Shown: piece by piece, positions 1-8,520 of the stretch
Layout of the letters: every line of letters starts with the position of its first letter
Position numbering within the stretch: the first letter of the stretch is position 1
Assembly (NCBI RefSeq): GCF_900044055.2
Contig: NZ_FCOX02000034.1
Coordinates: 1-64,000, forward strand
Length of the DNA: 64,000 bases
Direction: 5' to 3'
From: Caballeronia calidae
Lineage (GTDB): Bacteria > Pseudomonadota > Gammaproteobacteria > Burkholderiales > Burkholderiaceae
Made by a program: the position numbers and the translations under genes
The notes under the pieces: generated by a model
Told to the model about the DNA's origin: nothing
Databases searched by the model: none
The model's input: only the letters and a program-made list of their open reading frames with translations

Positions 1-116
1 ACTTCGCCGGGATAGACCGACAAGCGCACGTCGTTGAGCGCGCGCACGCCGGGAAAGGTCTTGCTGATGCCGCGCATCTCGAGAAGCGGCGGTCGGCTGG
101 AAGAGTCATGCGGCAT
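1..116 (-). CDS. Sugar ABC transporter ATP-binding protein, 5' end only
   Basis: Only the first 38 codons lie in the window; the rest is beyond position 1. The N-terminus reads [20 protein letters not shown] and continues with [10 protein letters not shown], the typical opening of RbsA/XylG/AraG-type duplicated ATPases of sugar importers, just before Walker A. The start codon at 116 lies inside the 3' end of the ROK gene: its stop is at 106-108, an 11-base overlap on the same strand. The two genes are therefore translationally coupled. Inference: a sugar importer controlled by the ROK protein, sugar unknown. Confidence 0.8.
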   Translation of the reverse strand, partial: MPHDSSSRPPLLEMRGISKTFPGVRALNDVRLSVYPGE

Positions 117-1347
117 GGTTCACCTCTTGCGATTTGATGCCCGCGTGGCGGATGGCCGCGCGCGGTGAGAAGTTGAAGAACATCGGCAGCGTGGCTGCGC
201 CGATCGCGCCCGCATCCGGGCCGAAGGAACCGCGCACGAGCGAAGGCGTTCCGCGCGCTTCGGGCGCGTTGGCCGCGAGCGTCGTCGAAAGACGGTTGAC
301 GAGCCTGTCGAGCAGGCCGCCGTCGATATCGGAGTCGATCACGACCATCGGCACGTCGAGTACGCAGAGCGTCGCGCGCAAGGCGGGCGCGAGCGCTTCG
401 ATGCAGTCGTCGATCCATTCGTCGACGGCGGGAAGACGCCGCTCGATGCACGCCTGCAAGTCGACGCGGTTGTCTGCCGCCGCGCCGCAGTAGTTGAGGT
501 GCCGCACGAGCGCGTTCAGCGATGCACGCGACAGCAGGATGTCCCACGGGCCGTTCGGCTGCGGCGCGGAGGGCAGGCGGCTCGGCGGCACCGGAATCAC
601 GCCGATATCGCCCGCATTGCCCGACGCGCCGCGCAGACAGTCGCCGTGGATCGCGATGCCGCCGCCGATCGCCGAGCCGAGAAACAGATAGACGAAGTCG
701 TCGCAGCGGCGGCCGTGGCCGTAGAACAGTTCGGCGGTCGCGGCGGCGTTGCCGTCGTTCTCGCTGAAAACCGGCAGCGATAGCGCGCGGCCGAGTTCAT
801 CGGCGAAATCGGTTTCGTCCCAGGCGCGGAACCTTTCGGCGGGCAAGCCGAGTTCGCGCAGCCAGCTCCCGAGATTGAACGGTTGCGCGATGCCGACGCC
901 CGTCAGCCGCTCGCGTTCCGTCGCGGAAAGCAGGCCGAGCATGGTTTCGATGTCGCGCCGCACGATGCTCAACACCTCGGACGGATGCGGCAGCACGGCA
1001 TCGAGCGCGCTGCGGGCGAGCACGTCGCCGGCGAAGTTCACGAGCACCGTCTCGATGCCCGTGCGATCCAGCCGCACGCCGATGCCGAACGCGCCGCGCG
1101 GATCGAGCCGGATCAGCGACGCGGGCTGGCCGCGCTGACCTTCGAGACGCCGCCCCGTGTATTCGATCAGTCCCGCATTTTCCAGCGACTCGACGATGCT
1201 GCCGACCGCCGTGCTCGTCAGGTTCGCGTGACGCGCGAGATCGGCCTTGGAGGCCGGCTCGGCGCGCCGCAGCGCTTGCAGGAGCAGGCGCTCGTTGTAC
1301 CGGCGCACGCTCGCGGAGTTGCTTCCTCTGCCGCTTGGGGATTTCAC
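106..1347 (-). CDS. ROK family transcriptional repressor
   Basis: 413 residues: an N-terminal winged helix-turn-helix (about 15-75, with the typical [20 protein letters not shown] stretch) and a C-terminal ROK sugar-kinase-like domain (about 85-400). NagC/Mlc/XylR-type proteins repress sugar operons and release DNA when the sugar or sugar phosphate binds. The ROK core is visible around [12 protein letters not shown] and [10 protein letters not shown]. The zinc-binding cysteine cluster usual after the GHxxx segment is not recognisable: the stretch after [10 protein letters not shown] contains no CxCGxxGC motif. The gene lies directly upstream of, and overlaps, a sugar ABC ATPase gene and has a perfect palindrome upstream, so autoregulation of the transporter operon is likely. 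Confidence 0.88.
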   Translation of the reverse strand: MKSPSGRGSNSASVRRYNERLLLQALRRAEPASKADLARHANLTSTAVGSIVESLENAGLIEYTGRRLEGQRGQPASLIRLDPRGAFGIGVRLDRTGIETVLVNFAGDVLARSALDAVLPHPSEVLSIVRRDIETMLGLLSATERERLTGVGIAQPFNLGSWLRELGLPAERFRAWDETDFADELGRALSLPVFSENDGNAAATAELFYGHGRRCDDFVYLFLGSAIGGGIAIHGDCLRGASGNAGDIGVIPVPPSRLPSAPQPNGPWDILLSRASLNALVRHLNYCGAAADNRVDLQACIERRLPAVDEWIDDCIEALAPALRATLCVLDVPMVVIDSDIDGGLLDRLVNRLSTTLAANAPEARGTPSLVRGSFGPDAGAIGAATLPMFFNFSPRAAIRHAGIKSQEVNHAA

Positions 1348-1694
1348 GCGCTGTCTCCGAAAGAGGCCATCGAGTCGCGGCCATTAATTAAATCAAGTTG
1401 ATTTATTTAAGAACGAAGGCGCATCGAAGTAAAGGAGGGAAATCCCGAAGCGATGTTTAAGCGCTCTTTGAAGACGGCCGAGCATGAAACGCGATGCCCC
1501 GCCGTTGCAAATCGCGGACCCGGTGCGCTTTCACACTAGGCGATGCGGCGAGCAGTGCCAAGAAACGGGCAGATGATTTGCGGCGAGCTTACAGACGGCG
1601 ATAAACCCGCTTTCGACGCCCAGCGCGGGCGCAGCGACGCGCGGATCGATGTGCTATCGTCGGCGACACTTTTCGACACTTCCGCCGGCGTTCC
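1348..1694. other. Intergenic region between divergent ROK and msrC genes
   Basis: No gene is supported here. The left part is AT-rich against the local background (about 1383-1412) and contains the ROK operator. The rest has no clear repeats or terminator. It must carry the promoters of both divergent genes, but I cannot place -35/-10 boxes with confidence. Confidence 0.6.
1389..1405. promoter_or_regulatory. Perfect 8-1-8 palindrome, candidate ROK operator
   Basis: TAAATCAAGTTGATTTA is a perfect inverted repeat with a one-base centre, 42 bases upstream of the ROK start codon in an AT-rich patch. ROK regulators of the NagC/XylR type bind AT-rich palindromes of this kind. Assignment to this regulator is by position and family knowledge. 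Confidence 0.65.
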
Positions 1695-2201
1695 ATGTTT
1701 TCGATCTCGCAAGCCACGCACGCGACCAAGGCCGCGCAGTACGACGAGCTGCTTCAGCAGACCCGCGCGCTCATCGCCGATGAAAACGACTTCATCGCCA
1801 ATGCCGCGAATTTCTCGTCGCTCGTCTATCACACGCTGCCCGATCTGAACTGGGCGGGCTTCTATCTGTTCGATGGCACGGAGCTCGTCGTCGGGCCGTT
1901 TCAGGGCAAGCCGGCGTGCGTGCGTATCGCGATCGGGCGCGGCGTGTGCGGCACGGCGGCGCGCGAACGGCGCACGCAGGTCGTGCCGGACGTGCATGCG
2001 TTTCCCGGCCATATCGCGTGCGATTCGGCGTCGCGCTCGGAGATCGTCGTGCCGCTCATCGCGAGCGATGGCACGCTGATCGGCGTATGGGATGTCGACA
2101 GTCCCGTGCCGAACCGCTTCGACGATGAAGACGCGCTCGGCATGGAAGCGCTGTGCACGGCGTTCGTCGCGCTCGCGTGGGGCAAGCGCGCGGAGCGCTG
2201 A
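1695..2201 (+). CDS. msrC: Free methionine-(R)-sulfoxide reductase (GAF domain)
   Basis: 168 residues forming a single GAF domain of the fRMsr/YebR family, which reduces free L-methionine-R-sulfoxide in the cytoplasm using thioredoxin. The three conserved cysteines are present at C75, C85 and C109, in GKPACVR, GRGVCGT and HIACDSAS, in the same order as the E. coli enzyme (C84, C94, C118). NWAGFYL and WDVDSP are also family hallmarks. The length is normal. The next gene starts one base after the stop codon, so the two are co-transcribed. Confidence 0.93.
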   Translation: MFSISQATHATKAAQYDELLQQTRALIADENDFIANAANFSSLVYHTLPDLNWAGFYLFDGTELVVGPFQGKPACVRIAIGRGVCGTAARERRTQVVPDVHAFPGHIACDSASRSEIVVPLIASDGTLIGVWDVDSPVPNRFDDEDALGMEALCTAFVALAWGKRAER

Positions 2202-2202
2202 T

Positions 2203-2601
2203 ATGTCCGCCGACGCGATCGACAACGGCGTCGTCACGATTGCGAGCGCGCACGGCGCCATCGCGACCGCCGACAAGCTCGAAGCGCTGATCCGTGCGCG
2301 CGGGCTGATGCTTTTCGCGCGCATCGACTTCAGCGGCGACGCCGCGCGCGCCGGTCTCACGATGCCGCCGAGCCAGTTGCTCGTGTTCGGCAATCCGCAG
2401 GCGGGCACGCCGCTGATGCAGGCCGTGCCGACCGCCGCGCTCGATCTGCCGCTCAAGGTCCTGTCGTGGGAAGACGCGGACGGCCGCGCCTGGCTGTCAT
2501 ACAACGCGACGGAATATCTCCGCGCGCGTCACGGGCTCGATGCCGAACTGATGAAACCGGTCAGCGGCGTGGCCGCGCTCGTCGAGGCGGCGGCGCGCTG
2601 A
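2203..2601 (+). CDS. DUF302 domain protein
   Basis: 132 residues, no signal peptide. It looks like a DUF302 protein: an N-terminal segment with IATADKLEALIRARGL, then the core with LLVFGNPQAGTPLMQ and a C-terminal SYNATEYLRARHGL. The function of DUF302 proteins is not established. The start at 2203 was chosen because it lies one base after the msrC stop. A longer in-frame reading from 2092 would run back through msrC. Co-translation with msrC suggests a linked housekeeping or stress role, which is inference. Confidence 0.8.
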   Translation: MSADAIDNGVVTIASAHGAIATADKLEALIRARGLMLFARIDFSGDAARAGLTMPPSQLLVFGNPQAGTPLMQAVPTAALDLPLKVLSWEDADGRAWLSYNATEYLRARHGLDAELMKPVSGVAALVEAAAR

Positions 2602-2688
2602 AACCGTGCCCTTACGCGCGATGCGGCTGCGGCCGGCGGCCGGGCGCGTGCGTTTACAATGAGACGTTTCAGCCGTCTCGACAAATCC

Positions 2689-3672
2689 ATGACGAGCCTC
2701 GCCCGCCGCCGCCTGCTTGCCGCGTGCGCCCTGAGCGCATGCGGACTCGCGCGCGTTCGCGACGCGCGGGCCGCATCGGACAAGGCGACGGTCGCGCTCG
2801 TGATGAAGTCGCTGAACGACCCCTTCGTCGTCTCGATGATCGAAGGCGCGCGCAACTACCAGCGGCACTACACCTCGCAGCTCGACCTCACGACGCACGG
2901 CACGCTGACCGACAACGACGTGGCCGGGCAAATCCACATCGTTGAATCGCTGATCGATGCGAAGACGAACGCGATCGTGATCGCGCCCGCCGATTCGTTG
3001 GCGCTCGTGCCCGTCGCGGCGAAGGCGATCGCGGCCGGCGTCATCGTGATCGCGATCGACAACCCGTTCGACGAAGCCGCGCAGGACGCGGCCAACATCA
3101 CGATTCCGTTCGTCGGACCGGACAGCCGGCGCGGCGCGCGGCTCGTCGGTGCGTATCTCGGCTCGAAGCTGAAGGCGGGCGATGAGGTGGGCATCATCGA
3201 GGGACCGACGAACGATCGCAATGCGCAGCAGCGCACGGTCGGCTTCAAGGACGCGATGAACGCGGCGGGCATGCATATCGCCGATACAGACGGCGGCGAG
3301 TGGACCGTGGCGAGCGGCAAGGCAATCGCGCTGCAAATGCTGTACGCGCACCCAGCGCTGCGCGGCCTGCTCTGCGCGAACGACAACATCGCGATGGGCG
3401 CGATCGACGCGGTCCGCATCGCCGGCAAGAAGGATCGCGTGCTGGTTACGGGCTACAACAACATCGACGCCGTGCAGCCGATGCTAGATGACGGCCGCCT
3501 GCTCGCGACCGTGGAGCAATTCGGCGCGCGGCAGGCGGTGTTCGGCGTGGATGTCGCGGTGAAGGCGCTCGTGGAGCGACGGCGGCAAAAGGATTTGTCG
3601 CCGTATATGGAGACGCCGGTTCAGCTCGTGACGAAAGGGCGGGGGAAGGGGTTTCGGTTCGGGGCGTCGTGA
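2689..3672 (+). CDS. Sugar-type periplasmic binding protein
   Basis: 327 residues of the RbsB/Peripla_BP_4 family: an arginine-rich N-terminus and a short hydrophobic stretch ending in an AxA-like site (about residues 1-28), then a two-lobe type I binding fold. Typical signatures are VALVMKSLNDPFVVSMIEGA, NAIVIAPADS, VIVIAIDNPF and LLCANDNIAMGAIDA. No permease or ATPase gene is adjacent, so it is an orphan receptor whose transporter or sensor partner lies elsewhere. An alternative start at 2659 would add ten residues; neither start has a clear ribosome binding site. The LAAC and LSAC motifs leave a lipoprotein open. Confidence 0.87.
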   Translation: MTSLARRRLLAACALSACGLARVRDARAASDKATVALVMKSLNDPFVVSMIEGARNYQRHYTSQLDLTTHGTLTDNDVAGQIHIVESLIDAKTNAIVIAPADSLALVPVAAKAIAAGVIVIAIDNPFDEAAQDAANITIPFVGPDSRRGARLVGAYLGSKLKAGDEVGIIEGPTNDRNAQQRTVGFKDAMNAAGMHIADTDGGEWTVASGKAIALQMLYAHPALRGLLCANDNIAMGAIDAVRIAGKKDRVLVTGYNNIDAVQPMLDDGRLLATVEQFGARQAVFGVDVAVKALVERRRQKDLSPYMETPVQLVTKGRGKGFRFGAS

Positions 3673-3759
3673 GCTTTGAGAAAAGTCGTGTAGGTCGCTC
3701 GGCTGAGTTCGCATAGTGTTGCCAACACCGGATTGCGCATTCAACGAGGAGACCGTCGC

Positions 3760-4146
3760 ATGAGGACCCAACACGCTCACCATCACCGCCAAATCAGGCA
3801 GCCGAGAAAGGCTTGGACAGCGATTCCCACAGCCGTCGTGCCACTTTACGTTCAGTCTGCGCTCAGAGACGCGATTCGCCTGGAGCGCATTTCCGCGGCG
3901 GACTACGATGATCTGCTATGGATTCTGGCTCAGGAGTCCAGCGGCATCGTCGATAACCGAAATTACAGTTCATCGGCGCGAGGCTTGTTCCAGCTTTTGC
4001 GCGCGCAATACGATTTGAATCCGCATGGAGAGAAATCGTTTGGCAATGCCGTGGAGGAATGCCAAGGCGGGATTCGATATATCTATGGCCGCTATCATTC
4101 GGCAAGAGCGGCACGGGCCTTCTGGGAAAAGCATCACTGGTACTGA
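3760..4146 (+). CDS. Small lytic transglycosylase-like protein
   Basis: 128 residues. The start at 3760 is fixed by a strong GAGGAGA ribosome binding site at 3746-3752. The C-terminal half has the SLT/lysozyme-like pattern: catalytic glutamate E59 in ILAQESSG, then YSSSARGLFQLL, and a terminus in FWEKHHWY that resembles the end of aggregation-promoting-factor/resuscitation-type transglycosylases. Expected substrate is peptidoglycan. No clear signal peptide is seen; the hydrophobic stretch around residues 19-34 is weak. It is isolated from other cell-wall or phage genes. The next gene follows after 3 bases. Confidence 0.7.
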   Translation: MRTQHAHHHRQIRQPRKAWTAIPTAVVPLYVQSALRDAIRLERISAADYDDLLWILAQESSGIVDNRNYSSSARGLFQLLRAQYDLNPHGEKSFGNAVEECQGGIRYIYGRYHSARAARAFWEKHHWY

Positions 4147-4149
4147 GCC

Positions 4150-4701
4150 ATGCGGAAACTTCTCGTCGTGATCTGGCTGCTCATGGCGGTCCCCGTCCTG
4201 GGCCGCGCTCAAGATGCCGCGCCCGGCTTCGCGGACTATCCGTCAGTCGTTGAAGCGGCGCGCCGGCCGCTCAAGCTCCGGCTGACCACAAGCGAAAGCC
4301 GCCGCTATGCCACACAACTCACCGAAGCGGCAAACGCACCCGTCGACTTTGCGGGCCACTACATCCTGGCCGAATGGGGCTGCGGCGCGAGCTGTGTGAT
4401 GGCTGCCGCGATCGATGCGAAGACGGGGAAGGTCATCATGCTTCCGTTCACCGTCTCCGACTGGCCGCTCGATATCACCGAGCCTCTGGTTCATCGAAAG
4501 GACAGTTCCCTGTTGATCGTCCACGGCAGCAGAAATGAACAGGGACGCGGCGTCTACTACTACCGGTTCGACGGCACCGCGTTCAGGTTGATCAAAGCCA
4601 GCGTCCTTAGCCTGCGTTCCCCAACACCCCCCGCGCCGCCAGACTCCGATACAACGCCCGCACGCCGAACGTCCACGGCTCGATCTCCGTCGAAAGCCTG
4701 A
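4150..4701 (+). CDS. Secreted protein of unknown function with antisense C-terminal tail
   Basis: 183 residues with a clear signal peptide (MRKLLVVIWLLMAVPVLGRAQ). The mature part contains FAGHYILAEWGCGASCVM, DAKTGKVIMLPF and YYYRFDGTAFRLI, which I recall from a widespread periplasmic family without a known function; the two cysteines could form a disulfide. It starts 3 bases after the transglycosylase-like gene and is probably co-transcribed with it. The last 30 or so residues (SLRSPTPPAPPDSD onward) are low-complexity and lie entirely over the 3' end of the opposite-strand FAH gene, so they are probably an extension past the ancestral end of the protein. Confidence 0.72.
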   Translation: MRKLLVVIWLLMAVPVLGRAQDAAPGFADYPSVVEAARRPLKLRLTTSESRRYATQLTEAANAPVDFAGHYILAEWGCGASCVMAAAIDAKTGKVIMLPFTVSDWPLDITEPLVHRKDSSLLIVHGSRNEQGRGVYYYRFDGTAFRLIKASVLSLRSPTPPAPPDSDTTPARRTSTARSPSKA

Positions 4702-5791
4702 CCGTGTTGACGAGCGCACCGAGGTTCGGCGTCGAGATCGTCACGACATCGCCGAGATGATGCGTGAATCCGCCGCCTTCGCTGTCGCGGTCCTTGATCG
4801 GCGAGAACATCGTGCCGAGGAACAGCATGAAGCCATCCGGATACTGATGATGCGCGCCGTGCGTCTGCTGGACGAGATCGGCGGGATCGCGGCTGATCTC
4901 GCTCATGTGGCTCACGCCTTCGAGCACGAAGCCATCGTCCGCGCCGTCGATGCGCAGCGACACGCTCGTCGCGCGCACCGAATCCAGCGTGAAGCGCTCG
5001 TCGAACAAGCGCACGAACGGGCCGATCGCGCACGACGCATTGTTGTCCTTCGCCTTGCCGAGCAACAGCGCACTGCGGCCTTCGATATCGCGCAGATTCA
5101 CGTCGTTGCCGAGCGTCGCGCCCACGATCTCGCCGCGCGCATTCACCGCCAGCACGATCTCCGGCTCCGGATTGTTCCATTGCGATGTCGGATACAAACC
5201 GACGTCCGCGCCGAAACCCACCGACGACATCGGCTGCGACTTCGAAAACACTTCGGCGTCCGGCCCGATGCCCACTTCCATGTATTGCGACCACGCGCCG
5301 CGCCGCTCGAGTTCGGCCTTCAGCTTCATCGCCGCGTCCGAGCCGGGCTTGATCTTCGACAGATCCGCGCCGATCAGCTTGTTGATCGTGTCGCGCACTT
5401 CCTGCGCCTTGCTCGCGTCGCCGCCGGCCTGTTCCTCGATCACGCGCTCCAGCAGACTCACCGCGAACGTGACGCCGCATGCCTTCACCGCCTGCACATC
5501 GCAAGGTGCGAGCAGGCGCAGGCCATCGGACGACGCATCGAGCGTCGCTTGCAGCAGATCCTGCAAGTTGCCGAGATGCTCGCCTTCGGCGTCACGGGCG
5601 ATGTCGAGCGCATCGGCGTTATCGAAGAGATCGGCGGTGGTCGGCGCGGCGCGCGTGATGTCGAACACTTCGCCCTTGCGCACCGCGACGACGGCGGGAC
5701 CGTTCACGGGCGCGGGACGCCAGACGCGGCCGATCAGCACGGCGTCGGCGAAATCTTCGGGCAGGCAGGAGGAAACGTTGACGGTTTGCAT
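4607..5791 (-). CDS. FAH-family sugar-acid dehydratase/hydrolase (XylX-like)
   Basis: 394 residues of the fumarylacetoacetate hydrolase superfamily. The metal-binding ExE motif is at 209-211 (NNPEPEIVLAVN) and the GND-V-xxRD signature at 228-235. The long form, with an N-terminal half containing KACGVTFAVSLLERVIEE, resembles 2-keto-3-deoxy-pentonate dehydratases such as Caulobacter XylX rather than the ~220-residue acylpyruvases. That would place it in non-phosphorylated pentose oxidation, yielding an alpha-ketoglutarate semialdehyde precursor; substrate not proven. An IclR regulator is divergently transcribed with a palindrome between them. Confidence 0.75.
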   Translation of the reverse strand: MQTVNVSSCLPEDFADAVLIGRVWRPAPVNGPAVVAVRKGEVFDITRAAPTTADLFDNADALDIARDAEGEHLGNLQDLLQATLDASSDGLRLLAPCDVQAVKACGVTFAVSLLERVIEEQAGGDASKAQEVRDTINKLIGADLSKIKPGSDAAMKLKAELERRGAWSQYMEVGIGPDAEVFSKSQPMSSVGFGADVGLYPTSQWNNPEPEIVLAVNARGEIVGATLGNDVNLRDIEGRSALLLGKAKDNNASCAIGPFVRLFDERFTLDSVRATSVSLRIDGADDGFVLEGVSHMSEISRDPADLVQQTHGAHHQYPDGFMLFLGTMFSPIKDRDSEGGGFTHHLGDVVTISTPNLGALVNTVRLSTEIEPWTFGVRALYRSLAARGVLGNAG

Positions 5792-5869
5792 GAATTCGAA
5801 TGGCGGGCGGAAAAGGAGAGCCGATCGTAGCCCGCGCGTTCATCGGTGTCCATCAGGTTGATTGTTTAT

Positions 5870-5883
5870 CCAACCTGTTGGAA
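5870..5883. promoter_or_regulatory. Candidate IclR operator (6-2-6 palindrome)
   Basis: TCCAACCTGTTGGA is a perfect inverted repeat in the 124-base gap between the divergent FAH-family and IclR genes, 33 bases before the IclR start. IclR proteins commonly control the adjacent divergent gene and themselves from such a site. Binding is inferred. Confidence 0.6.
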
Positions 5884-5915
5884 ACTGTCCGCTCCGCTAC
5901 GGATGAATCCGCCCC

Positions 5916-6662
5916 ATGGAAAAAGCCTACGATGTCCCCGCGCTGCGTCGCGCGAGCGACATTCTCGAAGCGCTCGCCAGCGCCGCGAAGCCGGTGCGCG
6001 CAACGGCGCTCGCCGAACAGACGGGCCTCTCGCGCAGCACGCTCTATCTGCTGCTCGAAACGCTCGCGCGCATGCAATGGATCGACAAGCGCGACGACGG
6101 CTACATGATCGGCGTCGGGCTCTTCGAACTGGGCAACGCCTATGTGCGCCACGACAAGCTGCAGGCCGCGTTTCGCGAAGGCGCGGGCGCGTTCATCAAC
6201 AAGCATAACGAGGTCGTGCAGCTCGCGGTGCTCGACGGCGTGCAGGTGGTCTATATCGCGCGCGAGGACGCGCATCGGCCGGTGCGGCTCGTGTCCGATC
6301 TCGGCTCACGCCTGCCCGCGCATTGCTGCGCGCTCGGCAAGGCGCTGCTCGCCGGCATGAGCGATGAAGCCGTGATCGAGCGTCTTCCCGAGCGTCTCGA
6401 AGCGGTGACGCCGCGCACCATCACGCGGCGCGCGGCGCTGTTGCGCGAACTCGCCGCGATCCGCGCGAGCGGCCTCGCCGTCGAGCGCGAGGAAGTGGCC
6501 GAGGGTCTCGCGTGCTTCGCGGCGTATGTCGGGATGACGCCGGCGGGCAAGCGCGTCGCGGTATCGACGAGCGTGCCGGTCGGCCGGCTCGATCCGAAGC
6601 GCGAGAAGCAGATTTCGATCGGCATCGTCCAGCTCGCGGCTCACTTGCGCGGCGCGCTCTGA
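5916..6662 (+). CDS. IclR family transcriptional regulator
   Basis: 248 residues: an N-terminal winged helix-turn-helix (about 8-60, with VRATALAEQTGLSRSTLYLLL) and a C-terminal GAF-like effector domain (about 75-245, with GSRLPAHCCALGKALLAG). IclR proteins sense small carboxylates or sugar acids. The divergent position beside the FAH-family enzyme makes that gene the probable target. The 3' end overlaps the opposite-strand universal stress protein gene by 22 bases. Confidence 0.9.
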   Translation: MEKAYDVPALRRASDILEALASAAKPVRATALAEQTGLSRSTLYLLLETLARMQWIDKRDDGYMIGVGLFELGNAYVRHDKLQAAFREGAGAFINKHNEVVQLAVLDGVQVVYIAREDAHRPVRLVSDLGSRLPAHCCALGKALLAGMSDEAVIERLPERLEAVTPRTITRRAALLRELAAIRASGLAVEREEVAEGLACFAAYVGMTPAGKRVAVSTSVPVGRLDPKREKQISIGIVQLAAHLRGAL

Positions 6663-7195
6663 CGATGCGACGTACGCGCCTGCGGCCGGCCGTGTGACGC
6701 CGCGAAGCGCGCCTCGATCGACTCCATTTCGTTTTCCACATACGCGGGCGCCGGCGAGTGCGCCGCGATCAGCACGTCGCAGCGCGCGTACGAGCAGACC
6801 ACGTCGCGCAGACGCGCTTCGCCGTGCCGCCAGGCGGTCTCCGCTTCGCCGCCGAGCACGATCAGATCCGCGCCGGCCTCGATCGCCTGTTTCGCGATCA
6901 GCTCGCCGACGCTCGTGCCGTCGAGCGGCTGCGTGACGCTGCGCGCGACGCCGTCGATGCCCGCGCTATCGATCAGCCGCGCGGCATAGCGTGTGACGGC
7001 GCGCGCGTGATCGTCGATGACGTCGAGCGTTTCGCCCGGATTGCTTTCCGCGGTGACGATGGCCCACCACGGCGCCTGATCGACGATATGCAGCGCGGTG
7101 AGCCGCGCGTTGCAGTCGCGGGCGCGCGTGATGGCGGTGATCAGGGCGCTTTCGCTGAGGCTCGTACCCACGGCAACGAGAATGTGCTTGTACAT
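6641..7195 (-). CDS. Universal stress protein (UspA family)
   Basis: 184 residues. The Usp fold is visible in MYKHILVAVGTSLSES, LTALHIVDQ and GADLIVLGGEAE. The ATP-binding GxxG(9x)GS motif near the C-terminus is degenerate (LGGEAETAWRHGEARLRDVV), so ATP binding is doubtful. About 35 residues of basic, polar tail follow the domain. The start at 7195 has a good AGGAG ribosome binding site. Role in stress survival is a family inference. It converges with the IclR gene. Confidence 0.85.
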   Translation of the reverse strand: MYKHILVAVGTSLSESALITAITRARDCNARLTALHIVDQAPWWAIVTAESNPGETLDVIDDHARAVTRYAARLIDSAGIDGVARSVTQPLDGTSVGELIAKQAIEAGADLIVLGGEAETAWRHGEARLRDVVCSYARCDVLIAAHSPAPAYVENEMESIEARFAASHGRPQARTSHRQSAPRK

Positions 7196-7593
7196 GATCG
7201 GGCTCCTGTCTGTGTCGGTGTGTCAGAGAGGATGATCGGCGCGCAAAGTTAGCGGCGAATGAGCGCGTGTCCGCATCTTTTACAAGGGAACTTAAAAGCG
7301 GCGCGTTCGGAGTTTTTTCTGCCAGCCGTACGCATACGGGGTTCGAGCCGGGTCGTAGCCGCGGGGGAACAGCGCTTGCTATTTGTCGGCTCTCGAATGG
7401 ATATGCGTCGGGCGTCCGAGCGCCCACGGCGTGCAAAGCGCGAGCGCGCAAGTCGGATCGTTGCAGGCGCAACTACCCTCGCTCGATGCGCGGATCGCAC
7501 AGTCGATGAACGGTCTCGCCGTGCTGAAGGCGGCGCGTTGCGCGCGATCCTCGGCGGCGGATGGCAGGGCGACGCCGCCGCCACCGCGCAAAA
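7196..7593. other. 398-base region without a supported gene
   Basis: Several short open frames cross this stretch on both strands. None has a ribosome binding site together with protein-like composition; most are arginine/alanine/serine-rich translations typical of GC-rich non-coding frames. I see no repeat or strong terminator. It contains the promoter of the universal stress gene. Confidence 0.5.
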
Positions 7594-7833
7594 TCAACGG
7601 CGGCGCTTTTTCCAGTCGTAATCGGCGGGCGGATCGGCGACGCCGGGCTTGCCGACCGAATGCGGGTTTTCACTGCATAGCGTGACGAAGCCGATGTCCT
7701 CGCCATCGGCCTGGCGCTTGCGCAGGTCTTCCGCGAAGCGCAGCGCGTCGGCGAGCGCGCTGGCGTCGAATCGTTTGAAGTGCGCCGCACCCTCGATATC
7801 AGGGTTGCCGCCAAGCCAATACACGACGAACAT
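7594..7833 (-). CDS. Small conserved-looking hypothetical protein
   Basis: 79 residues, cytoplasmic, preceded by GAGAGG with 7-base spacing, which supports the start at 7833. The sequence MFVVYWLGGNPDIEGAAHFK with a mid-region ALRFAEDLRKRQADGEDIGF and a basic tail DYDWKKRRR looks like a real soluble small protein. I do not recognise the family. It stands alone between the stress gene and the response regulator. Confidence 0.6.
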   Translation of the reverse strand: MFVVYWLGGNPDIEGAAHFKRFDASALADALRFAEDLRKRQADGEDIGFVTLCSENPHSVGKPGVADPPADYDWKKRRR

Positions 7834-8052
7834 CGATTAGCCTCTCGTCAGGGGATGTGCGCACCATCGTCGCAGCTCGCGCCGCGGCGATGCAAATCCT
7901 GCACGCCGCCCGGGCATCGGTGCGTCGTGACAGCCACCGGGTATTCCCGAAGTGTAGCGTCGACGGTCCGCATGCCGCTTGACGTTGCTGTTTCGGGAAC
8001 CCGCGAGGGAATGATCGTTGCTGTTATCTCCGTCCATTCCGAGGCAACTACG

Positions 8053-8520
8053 ATGCAACGATACGACCGTGTTCCTTCGCAAGCGCTGTGGCAGATTCCG
8101 CTGCCCGCGACGCGCCACGACGAGCCGCGCGTGCTCATCGCCGATGACGATCTGGAGGCGACGCGCGCGATCTGCCTCGCGCTCGAAGACGCCGAGTTCA
8201 CGGTGCGCGCGGTGCACACGGGACTCGACGCGGTGTCGCTGGCGCGCAAGTGGCGGCCCGGCGTGGTGCTGCTCGATCTGATGATGCCGCTCGGCGACGG
8301 CTGGGAGGCCGCCGAAGCGATCCGCGCGATCGATCTCTCGATGCTGCTGATCGCGCATACGAGCCGCACCGACCCCGACGACCTGATGCGCGCGCAGCGC
8401 ACCGGCTTCAACGGCTACTTCGTCAAGCCGACGGAGCTGGACGGAATGATCGCCGTGATCCGCGATTATTTCTCGACGCGGGAAGGCGCGGACGATCACG
8501 CATCGGCGGGACGGCGCTGA
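8053..8520 (+). CDS. Stand-alone response-regulator receiver protein
   Basis: 155 residues consisting of one CheY-like receiver domain with no output domain. The acidic pocket is D31/D32, the phosphorylation site D75 in VVLLDLMMP, the switch residue T103 in AHTS and the lysine K125 in FVKP. The start at 8053 follows a GAGG site by 8 bases; the upstream in-frame extension (to 7780) lacks protein character. A single-domain regulator works in a phosphorelay or by protein contact. No histidine kinase gene is adjacent, so its partner is unknown. It overlaps the convergent hypothetical gene by 25 bases. Confidence 0.88.
   Translation: MQRYDRVPSQALWQIPLPATRHDEPRVLIADDDLEATRAICLALEDAEFTVRAVHTGLDAVSLARKWRPGVVLLDLMMPLGDGWEAAEAIRAIDLSMLLIAHTSRTDPDDLMRAQRTGFNGYFVKPTELDGMIAVIRDYFSTREGADDHASAGRR

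Noticed and set aside
7259-7685. Short frames on both strands upstream of the universal stress gene
   Set aside because: No ribosome binding site, biased composition, no recognisable motif.
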